Shown here in pieces: positions 11,356 to 23,471 of a stretch of 64,000 nt of DNA; position 1 is the stretch's first letter; the number at the start of each line of letters is the position of its first letter. Under the pieces are notes generated by a model. It was not told where the DNA came from and did no database searches. It saw only the letters and a list, made by a program, of their open reading frames with translations. The translations under genes were made by a program, and so were the position numbers. The DNA is from Austropuccinia psidii (Eukaryota > Basidiomycota > Pucciniomycetes > Pucciniales > Sphaerophragmiaceae), in NCBI GenBank assembly GCA_023105745.1, contig JALGQZ010000003.1, forward strand, positions 73,506,696 through 73,570,695. The letters run 5' to 3'.

Positions 11356-13524
11356 TGTAATGTTTGTCTATGAAACTCTTGATAATATTAGCAATATCAA
11401 GAGTACTATGACTGTCCTCAGTAAAAAATATATAATATAACAAAATATTATAACCACAAATTTAAATATAATTATTAAAATAATTATATATAAAAAAAAT
11501 AAATTTAATTATTATTATAAAAATATGATAATATAAAAATAATCATTATAATAAATTATAATTATTCTATCATTGTTATAGTCACTGACAGTTATAACAA
11601 TAAGAAGTGTAAAGCTCTTAATGATACAATTGCACATGGAAAATATGAATATTAACCACTTATAAATAATATAAATATTACTTATAAAAGAATTAAGACA
11701 CACACTGTGCAGAGATAATTTTTATAGAATAAAATTCTATATAAAAAAACTAATACTAGATAAAAAAAGATATAGAACTTTAGAGAAAACTTACTTATAA
11801 TATTTATTTAATACAACAAGTCAAACAACAACAGTTATTATATTAAATAATAATTATAAGTTAAAAACACACTAAAAATCAATATTTTTCAAAATAAAAC
11901 AACTTTTTATAAGAAAAATAATGATTAAAGAGTTTTCAAGAGGAATTTGTGGATTTGTTAAAAGATATTCAAGATGATAATTTTATACAATAAAATATAT
12001 TATTGGTGATGACAACAATAATCTGAATTCTATGATTTTAATTCTTTAATTTTTAATTAATAAAGAATAAAATAACTTAAGAATTACTTTAATAATAAGA
12101 TTTTATATTTAATAAAACTTTACCTGTTTTAAATTTCTAATGTGATTGGATTAATAATGAATGATGGACAAAAATAGTGATGAAAAGACACTTTTTATGT
12201 CTTCAGAGCAACTCTCATGATTAATAATGGATATAGAGGGCGTTCTCAGGTCAAAACTGAAAACCATGCTTAAAAATCAAGTGGTTAACTTAAGGTAACT
12301 TATTTTTAATTTCAATTTAAAGTTATCAGTATTATTCTTAACTCCATGTAACTTTAATCCTCATTTAAACTAATTATTTTAAGTTTTTAATATAAATAAA
12401 CTTATTTATATTAAAGTTCATCACATGAACAACTTAAAAATAGAGTTTCAAGCAGAAATCTCTTAAACTCAATTTTTAATTATTTTCTAAAGAAATTATA
12501 ATTTTCTTTGAGTTTTAATTAAAAGAGTAAATTTACAGGCTAATTACCCAGGAAATTTATTTATAAAAGATACCTAAAATTTACTTTAAATGTAGATAAT
12601 ATTAAATTGTAAGCTGTGTGAAATTTTCAAGCAAATCCATTAAGAATTGGATTTTTAATGAATCTTTGAAGTTATTGCTATTTTTCCACGTAAAATAGCA
12701 ATACACACCAAACCTTAACTTTTGATAAGGTTTTAATGATTGTAAACTGAACTTCTTAAGCTTATTTAAGTTTTCTAAAATTAATTAAGCTTTGACAGTT
12801 CTTAAAACCTTAAATTCAAGCCTGCATATTGGGATTTACCCTTTGGCAGCTTGAAATTCCTGTCTAATTTGGGATAAAACCAGTTTAACCTTTAATGTTG
12901 GATCAAAGTCTAATCTTAAAGTTTAAACAAGGTTGAAAATCCTCCAATACAGGTGGACAACCTTAATTGAATCCTTGCAGATCCAAAAAGTTGGGTACCC
13001 AGCTCTATTTGGTCTTTTTCCTTTGTCCCACCTTTCTGTGTGGATTTTGCCCTTTTCTTTATTTAAAGCCATACTATGGCCTTAAACCCTTTTAAATTGA
13101 GCTCACACAGGATTTACATTCTGTATGGCGAATCCTTAGCCAATTCAGTAAATATACACAACACCTCAATTTTAACTAAAATTTTGGTAAGTTTGCATAA
13201 ACCTTATGCGACTTAGATAAATTTAACAGATTTAAAAATGTTAAAAAAGCTACATTAGTACTGTGAGATTCTTAAATCTTCCAACAACATAAGAAATAAG
13301 TGTTTTTGGGTATAACACCATATGGATGTACCCTAGGTTATTTTTGGTGTAGAATCCAAAAATGACATAATATTTATAACATTGTTTATCCAAAAAAAAG
13401 TTATACTTATTTTTTGTTATTTTTTATTTTAAATTCAATTAAAAGTATGTTGAAGACAATTTTACCTGTGTACAGAGTTATTTGTGGCCTTATGGGTATG
13501 TTATACATACCTCACAGGCTCACA
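11356..13524 (-). repeat. LTR-A, 3' LTR of A1
   Basis: 2,169 bp. U5 hairpin at 11375-11404 (10-bp perfect stem). Compared with the copies at 13705 and 45854, this one has lost the large palindrome found at 15541-15573, leaving only one arm near 13217. It holds a 46-codon version (13076-13216) of an antisense frame conserved in the other copies. Confidence 0.85.
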
Positions 13525-13704
13525 TTGCCTACCACCAAAAAAAACTGTACCACAATTTTTCTTTTGTAGTATACCCCAAGTTATTTGGGGGGGGTATAAT
13601 CCACTGTCCAACCTCTCTACTTATACTTTTCTAAGTATTCAAAGCCCACAATTCAAATTTTTAATTGAGAAATTTGTCTTCTCTCATGTCTGAATCTTCT
13701 GAGA
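13525..13704 (-). other. Residual internal domain of A1
   Basis: About 180 bp between the LTRs. In sense it ends with a purine-rich stretch next to the 3' LTR, comparable with the PPT of element C1 (TTTTTTAGGGGGAGGGAA). A run of eight G on the plus strand lies near 13589-13596. A plus-strand frame (13484-13693) spans the LTR border and is probably fortuitous. The left border with the other LTR is ragged: LTR similarity begins at about 13704. Confidence 0.7.
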
Positions 13705-15896
13705 ACTCTTGATAATAGTAGAAATATCAAGAGTACTATGACTGTCCTCAGTAAAAAATATATAATATAACAAAATATTATAACCACAAATTTAAATATA
13801 ATTATTAAAATAATTATATATATAAAAAAAACTTAATTATTATTATAGAAATATAATAATAAGAAATAATAATAATATTAATAAATTATAATTATTCTAT
13901 TACTGTTATAGTCACTGACAGTTATAACAATAAGAAGTGTAAAGCTCTTAATGATACAATTGGACATGGAAAATATGAATATTAACCACTTATAAATAAT
14001 ATAAATATTATTTATAAAAGAATTAAGACACACACTGTGAAGAAATAATTCTTATAGAATAAAATTCTATATAAAAAAACTAATACTAGATAACAAAGAT
14101 ATAGAACTTTAGAGAAAACTTACTTATAATATTTATTTAATACAACAAGTCAAACAACAACAGCTATTATATTAAATAATAATTATAAGTTAAAAACACG
14201 CTAAAGATTAATATTTTCAAAAATAAAACAGCTTTTTATGAGAAAAATTATGATTAAAAAGTTTTTAAGAGGAATTTGTGGATTTTTAAAAGATATTTAA
14301 GATGATAATTTTATATAATAAAATGTATTATTGGTGATTACAACAATAATCTGAATTCTATGATTTCAATTCTTTAATGTTTAATTAATAATGCATAAAA
14401 TAAATTAAGAATTACTTTAATAATAAGATTTTATATTTAATAAAACTTTACCTGTTTTAAATTTTTAATGTGATTTGATTAATAATGAATGATGGACAAA
14501 AATAGTGATGAAAAGACACTTTTTATGTCTTCAGAGCAACTCTCATGATTCATGATGGATATAGAGGGCGTTCTCGGGTCAAAACTGAAAAACCATGCTT
14601 AAAAATAAAGTTCTTAACTTAAGGTAACTTATTTTTAATTTCAATTTGAAGTTATCAGTGTTATTCCTAACTCCAGGTAGCTTTAATCCTCATTTAAACT
14701 AATAATTTAAATTTTTTAATATAAATAAACTTATTTATATTAAAGTTAATCACATGAAAAACTTAAAAATAGAGTTTCAAGCAGAAATCTCTTAAACTCA
14801 ATTTTTAATTAATTTTTAAAGAAATTATAATTTTCTTTGAGTTTTAATTAAAAGAGTAAATTTCCAGGCGAATTACCCAGGAAGTTTATTTATAAAAGAT
14901 ACCTAAAATTTAATTTTTACGTAGATAATATTAATTTGTAAGCTGTGTGAAATTTTCAAGCAAATCCATTAAGAATTGGATTTTTAATGAATCTTTGAAG
15001 TTATTGCTATTTTTCCACGTAAAATAGCAATACACACCAAACCTTAACTTTTGATAAGGTTTTAATGCTTTTAACCTTAGCTTCTTAAGCTGTTTTAAGT
15101 TTTTTAAGCTTAATTAAGCTTTGACAGTTCTTAAAACCTTAAATTCAAGCCTGCATATTGGGATTTACCCTTTGGCAGCTTGAAATTCTTGTCTAATTTG
15201 GGATAAAACCAGTTTAACCTTTAATGTTGGATCAAAGTCTAATCTTAAAGTTTAAATAAGGTTGAAAATACTCCAATACAGGTGGACAACCTTAATTGAA
15301 TCCTTGCAGATCCAAAAAGTTGGGTACCCCAGCTCTATTTAGTCTTTTTCCTTTGTCCCACCTTTTGGTGTGGATTTTGCCCTTTTATTTATTTAAAGCC
15401 ATACTATGGCCTTAAACCCTTTTAAATTGAGCTCACGCAGGATTTACATTCTGTATGGCAAATCCTCAGCCAATTCAGTAAATATACACCACACCTCAAT
15501 TTTAACTAAAATCTTGGTAAGTTTGCATAAACCTTATGCAACTTTAAATTTAAGCTTATTTAAGCTTAAATTTAACAATTTTAAAAAAATCTTAAAAAAG
15601 TTACATTATCACTGTGAGATTCTTAAATCTTCCAATAACATATAAAATAAGTGTTTTTGGGTATAACACCTTATGGGTGTACCCTAGGTTATTTTTGGTG
15701 TAGAATCCAAAAATGACATAATATTTATAACTTTGTTTATCCAAAAAAAGTTATACTTATTTTTTGTTATTTTTTGTTATTTTTTGTTTTTTTTTTATTT
15801 TCAATTCAATTAAAAAGTCTGTTAAAGACTATTTTAACTGTTTATAGAGTTATTTGTGGCCTCATGGGTATGTTATACATACCTCACAGGCTCACA
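13705..15896 (-). repeat. LTR-A, 5' LTR of A1
   Basis: About 2,192 bp, ending ACCTCACAGGCTCACA at 15896. U5 hairpin at 13705-13734. A perfect 15-bp inverted repeat with a 2-nt centre lies at about 15541-15573 (TTAAATTTAAGCTTA and its complement). The antisense frame at 15406-15645 (79 codons, lysine-rich) recurs in the other LTR-A copies. Confidence 0.85.
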
Positions 15897-16393
15897 GGAC
15901 CTGTATTGGCCAGATTCAATTCAATCATTGATCCCTCATGAAAACTCTCTGTCTGGATAAGGGCTGGTGATTCTCATCTATACCAGCCCCTCTTCCTCTC
16001 CCCTGGGGACCTTTTCTCAGTTAATTAATTTAGTTGATTTATTATTTCATAAATATTCTTACTCTTATTTTTGGGTATTGTATTTATTTGGTATTAAGTT
16101 AGTCTTTGCATTTCTTCTCACCTGTTCAGTATGAGGTGTGGTGGCCATATCCTTATTGACCCTCCTCTCTCTTTCTGACAGGTTGAAACAGTGGACTTGG
16201 ACTTGTTTGTTGTTGGCTCTTTTATTTCTTACTCTTATTCTTTGTTGCTGCTTTTCTTATATTAGTATTTCTTAGCAATATTACTCTCATTACACTCTTA
16301 AGTGTTTTGCCTTATCTTATACTTGAGCCCTCTGCAGTGAGTCCCAGTTTACTGAGTGCCAGGCCCTCTTCACTTAGAAGAGCCCCTGTGACA

Positions 16394-17135
16394 TTAAATT
16401 ATTTAACTCATATTTGATTCTTTCTTTTCATTTATTTAACTCCATTCCTCTCATTCATCAACTATGACCTTTTTATGATTTTATGATATTATGATTTTTC
16501 ATGGTTATGATTATGAATTTTCTCTCATCAATTTTCATCTCACTCAATATATTCATATGAAAATTGATTCTTCTCATTTCTTGATCATTGCTGAACATCT
16601 CATTGAATTCTCAATTTTATCTTGAATCAAATTTCTCTTTTTGTTTTCTTATTAAGGTCTTATCAGGAATTTTACTGATTGGTTAATTGATTAGTTGGTA
16701 TTCATTAGCTTATTGATTCAGTGAGTCAGGATTTTCTTTTGGATTGGATTGATTGACTGTTTTTGAATTGTCAAGATAACTGATTGATCTTCAAGAATTG
16801 ATTTTGATTATTGACTGACTTTGACTCATCAAGATACTGAATTGAATACTGAAGATATTGATTTGACTGATCAACTCCTCAAGATTTGATTTTATATTGA
16901 AGAAATTTTATTTATTGATTTATTGATTATTGAATTTCTCAAGATTTTACTGATATTGGATGTGAATCAATTGTTGATATTGACTGAATTGATTGATCAA
17001 TTAATTAAATTTGATTTCACCTCAAGACTGTTGATTGATTCCTCAAGATCATCAAAATTTCATTGATTATTGATTTGGCCAAGCTTTGATTCCTTATTGT
17101 CAAGTATAGTGAATTTTATTTTTGAATTCTTAATA
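16394..17135 (+). other. K1 leader, 742 bp, with candidate self-priming site
   Basis: Runs from the end of the 5' LTR to the degenerate gag start. Bases 16395-16408 (TAAATTATTTAACT) can pair with 16019-16032 inside the LTR over 13 of 14 positions; no TGG-type tRNA primer site is seen. The leader is rich in imperfect TTGATT and CTCAAGAT words, especially 16720-17070, a pattern shared with the D2 leader at 33034-33742. No upstream frame of note. Confidence 0.6.
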
Positions 17136-17928
17136 ATACCAGCTCAGCATAGCCCTCCAGCCAAGAATACTAGATCTCAAAGAAATCCAGCTGTTCTCAC
17201 TCCTACAGCAAGGGTTCCTCTTGACTGCACCCCATCAGTTCATCAACTGAGCACAAATTTGGACAGAGGACCACCAATGGAAGGAGCAGCACCCTCCAGA
17301 AGAGGGGGAATTAATTCAAGAAGATCAAGATCTTTCTCTGGCCTTTTGTTTGGCTATCCTGGCATGTCTGAAGGTGCAAGAGCAAGACTAGAAGAAGCTG
17401 AAGATGAAGAGGGGGAGGAGTCTGTGGAAGAGGAAGATTCTGGGGAAACTGAAGTGGCAGATGCTTTGGAAAATGCTCCAGAGGTACCCCAGGGTTCTAA
17501 TCCAGCCCCTACTACTCAACCTCTTTTCTCTCAATCTGATACAAGTATCTTCAAGATAATGGAGCAAATGGCTACTATCATGGGGCAACTCTCTCAAGCA
17601 GCTGCCCCCAGGGAAAATTCCAAGGCCCCTGCATTCAAGAATCCATCAATGGAAGCGCCTGATCCTTTTGATGGTACCCAAGCCCATAAATTGAGAGGAT
17701 TTATCAAATCCTGTCAATTGATTTTCCATAATGATCCAGCAAATTTCTTCTCTGACAGGAAGAAATTTCAGTACTCAACTTCTTTTCTCACTTGTAGAGC
17801 TGGCAAATGAATTGAGCCCGACCTCTAAAATATTTCCAATGAAGGTCCTTCCTACCTCCTCAAGAATTGGAAGTTATTTGAAACCCAATCATTCACCCTG
17901 TTTGGTGATCCCAATGAAGTTAGGAAAG
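17136..17928 (+). pseudogene. K1 gag, 5' part, interrupted by D1
   Basis: Gag N-terminal and capsid region of a Ty3/gypsy chromovirus. The frame starts PAQHSPPAKNTRSQ at 17139; the codon at the expected start, 17136-17138, is ATA instead of ATG. A long acidic linker follows (EEAEDEEGEESVEEEDSGE), then the capsid block (PDPFDGTQAHKLRGFIKSC, LIFHNDPANFFSDRKK). In-frame TGA at 17808-17810 replaces the Trp of the expected AGKWIEP motif. The frame after it continues to FGDPNEVRK and is cut at 17928 by the LTR of D1, on the opposite strand. The rest of the element is not found in this window. Confidence 0.85.
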
Positions 17929-19486
17929 TGTCACAGGGGCTCTTATGGAAGCAAGAGTGGCCTGGCACTCAGGAATCAAGGACTCACTTGGAGGGCTCCA
18001 AACAAAATAAAGAAATAAGAAGCAATATATTTCTTTAAAGAAGAATAAGAGTAAAGACAAGTGCACCAAAAGATAAAGAGAAAGGGAGCCAATGGCCAAG
18101 ATAATAAGAAAGCCAAAAGCCAAAGAGCCAACCCAAATGAATCCTCAATTCACTGTTTCAACCTGTCAGAAAGAAAAATGGAATTAGTAAAGGATATGAC
18201 CACCAATATCCACTAACAGGCAAAGAAGAAAAGGTGCAAATGACTGACTTAAGAATATCAGTATTTACTTTAATAAAGGAAAAGAAAATAAGGATAATAA
18301 TAAATACAATATATTAATTAACTGGGGAAAAAAGTCCCCAGGGAAGAAAAGGTGGCCAGTATATGTGAAAAAGCTGAAGACTGATCCTGGAGGGTTGATC
18401 ACCAGCTGTATTGACTGTTTTGGGTCAATACAGATATGGCCATCTTGAGAATTGAACTGTGTGATCAAATTACCACAGTGGAATATGAATTGGCCCAAAA
18501 GGGCCAAGGCCATACATCTTTCTTGAATACAACCTGTAGGGACCAATTGAGTTGGCCAAGGAATACTGGAGTACTTGATTCCTTGCCAACTGATCTAATG
18601 CTTCAAAAACTCTTGAAATTTCCCTTGGAAAAATCCTGAAAGTAAGTACAACCCAACTCGTGCAGGGCCAGGTGGTTGGGGTCCTCAAAGGGTCCTCTGG
18701 TAGCTGCTATGGATTGCAAGATTGAATGTATGAAAAGGCTCCCTTTGAAATGGGTGATGGATTTGGGGACTTGGTTTGAAATGGACTAATTTGGTCCTGA
18801 AATCATCACCATTGGATTTCTGAGAAAAATTGGTGCATAATGGTATATTATACCATATATGCACCATTCCTGAATCCATGGTACACAGTACATTGGTGAA
18901 GAGAAATCTTTCCCCTGGATGAAGGGGAAACCTTGTTGAGCTTACTCTGGTGGCCTCTGGTGATTGCCAAAGGCCAGGGGATGAAAGTGGCCAATACATG
19001 GTTCTTGGCCAATTTGGGTCCTGGGGTCCTTGTGGCCATTCATGGGACTGGGGCAAAATTTGGCTCAGGTGGGGCCACTTGTGGTTTGAGTCCCACCTGG
19101 CCTTGAAGGTAGGTGGCTGGCACCCTTGGCTCCTCTTGGCCTCATTGGATTTGGGCCAAAAGGGGCCTAAGGGTCCTGTGGACCATAGAGGCTGTAGGGG
19201 GTCTAAATGGCCCAAAACCCCCATAATCAAAGGGGTGGGCCCTGGAAATCCAGATGGACCCTTCAGGCCCAAAAACAGGAATTGGGCTGGGGGTTGGTGA
19301 GGTGGATAATTGGACAAAGAGGCCAATGAGAGCAGGATATGGCCTGAGGCCATAATTGGCCAGTGGAAGGAGGTGTGGCCCAAATGGCATAAAACACCAG
19401 GATGGTCCAATTGGCCATAAAATGAGGTCAGGCTATGATTGTTGCAAACACCCATTGGGGGGGGGTGATTACACATGGTTGTGACA
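17929..19486 (-). mobile_element. 3' LTR of element D1 (LTR-D, 1,558 bp)
   Basis: On the plus strand it starts TGTCACAGGGGCTC and ends GGTTGTGACA. The sense 5' half (18950-19486) is GC-rich, full of TGGCC/GGCCA words, and almost free of CG. The 36-bp palindrome typical of LTR-D is at 18831-18866. The block AGTTAATTAATATA (sense) lies near 18311-18324. Left flank GAAAG is in K1 gag; the matching right flank of D1 was not found because its 5' end is missing. Confidence 0.85.
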
Positions 19487-20230
19487 GTGCCCCCCACCTT
19501 GAATGGTGAGCTCCTGAGAGCCAAACCAAGTTAAAAGCCTGTTGAGGCTGTTGAGAAGTATTTAACGTAGGGATTCCAAAGGTATTGCATCTTGAAAGAA
19601 AATTTGAAGGCTGGTATGAGGCTGATTTGGTCTTCTTTTGACATTTAGCTTTTTGGATTTTGAAGAATTGAATTGACGTGAAAATTTTGGCATTAAGAAT
19701 ATAAAAAGGAAGGTTTTGAAGGAGTATAAAGATAGAAAAGTAAGGAAATATAAAAGAAAAATAAGAAATGAAGTCTTGAGGGGGATTCCAATCTTGATCA
19801 TGGAAGTGGACAGCTGATTTGAATTGGCCAAGGACCTGGAAGACAATACTTGATGCCAGGTTCTCACAGAGTGGCCAAGGGGATGTTTTTGAAAGATTGT
19901 AGACCCCTCAGGGAAGTGCACACCAGGAGAGGAACTTAACTTTTGTAGTTACCACTCCCGCCAGTGCCATCAAAATCAAGAACATTGCTTGAGGGATGAA
20001 TTTAATTGGAAAGAACTTGTAAAGAAATTGAGAAAAAGAATGGTGCATTTGCCCAAGTGAAAATGGCAATAAATTTTGAAATTGATGTTGAAGGCCAGGC
20101 CAATAATATGTGTCCAAAATTACAGAGTGCTCACGGAGTGGCCAAGGTGATGCTTACAACAAACAGAGTAGAATACTTCTAAAGGCGCATACCAGGAGTG
20201 GGACTTACTTTTGGTAATTCCTCTCCCCAC
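19487..20230 (-). other. D1 3' non-coding region with PPT and duplicated block
   Basis: Beside the LTR, sense AAGGTGGGGGGCAC is a credible polypurine tract (19487-19502). Further in, two diverged copies of a block about 270 bp apart share CTCACAGAGTGGCCAAGG and CACCAGGAG; the same duplication exists in D2 (27640-28040). The copy at 20203-20211 contains the splice-donor-like AAAGTAAGT in sense. No coding frame recognised. Confidence 0.6.
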
Positions 20231-20234
20231 CAAG

Positions 20235-21183
20235 AACCATAATTGATCAATCTCTTGAAGAATTGGGTCCTGGATTATCAGGATAGAAAGAATGGAAATC
20301 CTTGAGGTTTTTGGTTTGTTCCCAAGTGGATCTTTCTGGGTCTTGACTGAAACCTTTCCATTACACCAAATACCATAGCTTTCCTCTCTTGATCTTGGAG
20401 TTCAGAATTTGAGAAAATTCCCATTCCTCCTCCTCTTCAATGATGATTGGAGGAGGAGGCTCTTGATGTCAATTTGGGATTGTTGATGTCTTGACTGGTC
20501 CAAGGAGGGAAATATGGAAGACTGGGTGGGTGCATTTCCATTGGGATGGAGCCTTGAGGTGGTAAGCATGAGTACTGACTTTCTTCAAGATTGGAAAAGA
20601 ACCCAAGCATCATTAAGACAGTCTTTTGGTGGGTATAGTTGATTTGATATTCTTAGAAGAAAGCCATACCATGTCACCAGGATTGAAAACATGGGACTTG
20701 CTCTAATTTTATCTGCATACATCTTAAGCCTGTTTATGGCAACTTCAAGTTCTCTCTTGACATCTTGTTTGACTGATTGGATATTTGTTGATATCCTTCC
20801 AGCAACAGCATCTTGAGTGATATGAACTGAGTCAAATTGTGGATCTCTTCCATAAAAAGTGAAAAATGGTGATTGTTTTGTTGAAGAGTGGTCAGAGGTA
20901 TTATAGGAAAATTCAGCCAGAGGGAGCCAGGTGTTCCAATCAGCTTGATAATAATTCCAAATCCAGTAAGCTTATTGAAGACATTGTTGGAATAAGAACT
21001 GCCATCTTTGAGAATCTGTCCACTATGATGAAAATTGAGTCAAAAGAATTGGACAGTAGCAATTGAGTGATGAAATCCATTGAAAGACAAATCCAATGAT
21101 GATTTGGAATTGGAAGAGGTTTGAGGAATCCAAACTTCCTGTTATTGATATTCTTGTTTCTTGAGAACTGTTGACAGGATGAT
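20235..21183 (-). pseudogene. D1 integrase core C-part and chromodomain
   Basis: Reverse-strand reading gives the integrase C-terminal half and a chromodomain comparable with D2 (28045-28868), in several frames. The chromodomain contains WYLV-stop-WKGFSQDPERSTWE: a TAA near 20350 where D2 has Glu. The integrase part is broken by frameshifts. The upstream continuation is cut at 21183 by a solo LTR-C and resumes at 23015. Confidence 0.75.
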
Positions 21184-23009
21184 TGTAAGGTGTGGATATG
21201 TAACTTTGATTAAAAATCAAGTTATTTTCCTGTCCTCAAAATTTGTATAAGGTAAAAATCAATTAAAAATAGTAAGAAATATTATTTTTAAGAGAAAAAA
21301 CGCCAATTTTATTGTTTATAGCTTTATTAGTATAAAACAATAATATTATAAAAATTTATTGTTTTACCAACAATAAAAAGTTATCCAAAAAATACTCTAC
21401 TAGAGATATTTAAGGCTACAAAAGAAATTTCTTCAAGAGCAATTTCAATTGGAATTAATTGAGCAAAGAACTGCAAGCAATTAATTAAAGAATAAAGTCT
21501 TTAAGAAGAATATTTAAGAGAAAACATGCCTAAAAGTGACCAGAGTGAATTTGGAAACAAAGTGACAAGGTTTACAGTGATGAAAGATGCTTTAATTCAC
21601 TTTTGGGGTGGTTCAGGGGTAAAAATGATTATAAGAGTTACAAAAACTGATTATAATGATTTTTTCACGTGGTTTAAAGGTTCAAAATGATTTAAGAAAG
21701 GTGGTTGGAATCTTTTATTGATTGGTTTAACAGTGTTTAAACTAATTAATAAAAGGAAAAGATTCCAACATGAAGAGAAAAGAGGGGCAAAGAAGACATT
21801 CTTTTATAGCCATCAATCTTCTTACTCCAAGAGTAAAGGTTACTCTTGTAAGTCGTGAAAAAGAGTCTGACAACAGACAAGCCAATTATGGCATCATTGA
21901 ACCCTGGTTTAGACCAAAAAAGGCTGGTTTAAGCCATTTTTAGCCATTTTAGAACCTTAAATCAGCCATTGCTATAGCAATACCTGGTCTAGAGCCTTCA
22001 AAACACGCCAGAACGGGTGTAAGAGACGCTGAAATCAGTTAAAACTGTTTTTACTATGATTGTTTTATCTTAAGGGTAGTTTTACCTTCTTGGCAACAGC
22101 TAAAACTACCCCAGCTGGTATCAAAACCTCATCATCAATTGAGTCCATAGACCGTGTAACTCAATTCCAGGCCAAAAGTGATGAACGTTTGCGTGAATTT
22201 TGACACCACACGCCTGTTAGCAAGGATTTTGGCGGTCTGGCTCCCCCTTAGAGCTGGAGTTCCTTTTCCCCCCCAAATTTAATCTTTCCAATTTATTTTT
22301 CCTTTCATTCCTCATCATGTATTACAATTATAATTTACATATGTAATTCAATCCAGTTGTAAAGTTCAATACAGTAATAATTGATACCTCATATGTAAAT
22401 AAAAGTTCATTTATGTAATACACGCGCACATTTTGACATTTCAATTGCATTCAATTGAAAAGACTTTAATTCCTCATAACTTCTAAAACATACACAACAC
22501 CTCAATTTTAACACAAACTTTAGTGATTAACACTACATGTGATGTGAATTAAATTAAAGTTTTGTGGATTTTCAATTTTTATATAGAAAATACTAAAAAC
22601 TTAATTTAAGCTTATTTAGAGTTGAGTTACAAATTTTCACCCAGAGGTGACCCCACCTGATTTTTTATGAGGAATCCAATGGTGAAATAATTTTTACATG
22701 TTTATTTATTGGATAAAAAGTTATAGTAATTTTTATTTAACTTTTTTCCAAATTTATTTATTTTTTTACAATTTTGTTAAAAATTCAGTTTTACTTCATT
22801 TTTTCAAGTATAAATGCAATTTTACAATTTCAAAATTTAATATAATTTTATTTTTAAATTGTAATTAAATTTTTAATTGTGAATATAATTTTATATTTAT
22901 ATTTTGATTTCAATTTTAATAATATAAATAATTTTATTTTATTTATATTTATATGTTAATTTTGTATTTGTGGTCTTTTGGGTATATGAAATTACCTCTA
23001 AGGCTCACA
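21184..23009 (-). mobile_element. Solo LTR-C (1,826 bp) with TSD ATGAT
   Basis: TGTAAGGTGTGGATATG at 21184 to CTCTAAGGCTCACA ending 23009, flanked by ATGAT at 21179-21183 and 23010-23014. The uninterrupted sequence in D2 (29171-29187, GACAGGATGAGACATAA) shows the pre-insertion site. No internal domain remains, so it is a solo LTR, younger than D1. It has the U5 hairpin near 21203-21222 and a 57-codon antisense frame at 21770-21943 shared with other LTR-C copies. Confidence 0.95.
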
Positions 23010-23014
23010 ATGAT

Positions 23015-23471
23015 ACATAATACTTGATAAATTGAGTCATGCCAGACCAGTGGATATCCCGCTTGACAAGCTTTAGAGTCTTCTCTTAGCCAGGGTTTCC
23101 AGCTAGAGGAGAATCATGAGGCTTTTGAAGAATGCTGAGTTGAATTGTGGGGTCATTTGGGACCACCACCTGATCTTTGAATAAAAGAAGTTGGGAAGAA
23201 GTATCAAGAGAATAATCTTGAACAGATTTACCTTTAACAAATTCTTGAAGGATACTTTTGTACTGGGGATCTTGCCATGATTTTTTCTGAATTGATTCAA
23301 TCAAATTTAAGAAGCATTCCACCTTGGCTGCAAAAAATCTTGAGGGTTGAAATTCATTTTTCTTGATGAGTTGCTGAAAGTTCATTGGATTCTTGCTGAT
23401 AAAATTCTCCCCTCTCTCCAGATAAATGTTGTCCCAACGTGATAAAGCATCCGGAAGAAGAGCTAGGCGGC
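23015..23471 (-). pseudogene. D1 RNase H end and integrase zinc-binding region
   Basis: Matches D2 29201-29640: the reading ALLPDALSRWDNIYLERGE is the RNase H/integrase linker, followed by the integrase N-terminal region with HDSPLAGNPG (D2: HDSPLAGHPG; the second zinc-site His is Asn here). It is interrupted on both sides by solo LTRs, so the reading frame is physically split. Confidence 0.75.

Larger units (their letters stand above)
11356..15896 (-). mobile_element. Element A1: two 2.2-kb LTRs around about 180 bp, TSD GGACC
   Basis: Two direct repeats of LTR-A (11356-13524 and about 13705-15896) enclose a short internal segment. The whole is flanked by GGACC at 11351-11355 and GGACC at 15897-15901, so it inserted as a unit into LTR-K. 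Element sense is minus (ends TGTGAGCC and CTTACA). The internal segment keeps a PPT-like stretch beside the 3' LTR (TTTTTTTTGGTGGTAGGCAA in sense) but no primer-binding site, and the 5' LTR lacks its last 20 or so U5 bases; a deletion of most of the internal region is therefore the simplest explanation. No coding domain remains. Confidence 0.88.
11095..16393 (+). mobile_element. 5' LTR of element K1 (LTR-K), split by element A1
   Basis: Starts TGTAACAACCACTAGTCAGG at 11095 and ends AGAGCCCCTGTGACA at 16393; without the A1 insertion (11356-15896 plus one TSD copy) it is about 753 bp. The ends resemble LTR-D (TGTCACAACCAC...CCCCTGTGACA) but the body differs. Just before the A1 insertion the word CCTGTACAGAT is repeated (11323-11355). 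At 16019-16032 it carries AGTTAATTAATTTA, complementary except for one base to the leader at 16395-16408. A U5 hairpin CTCTTC/GAAGAG lies at 16366-16382. It is followed by a leader and gag in the same orientation, so it is the 5' LTR. Confidence 0.8.

Noticed and set aside
13484..13693. 69-codon frame in the A1 internal segment
   Set aside because: It starts within the LTR and has no gag, pol or env-like motif; probably chance.
13525..13704. A1 as a classic TRIM element
   Set aside because: TRIMs have short LTRs and keep a primer-binding site and PPT; here LTRs are 2.2 kb and the primer site is deleted, so a deletion product is more likely.
18685..19524. Minus-strand 279-codon frame rich in Pro, Gly and Trp
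   Set aside because: It spans LTR-D and its border; the composition reflects TGGCC words of a GC-rich LTR. Similar frames at 34112-34867 and 35479-36348 have the same origin and are not conserved in frame.
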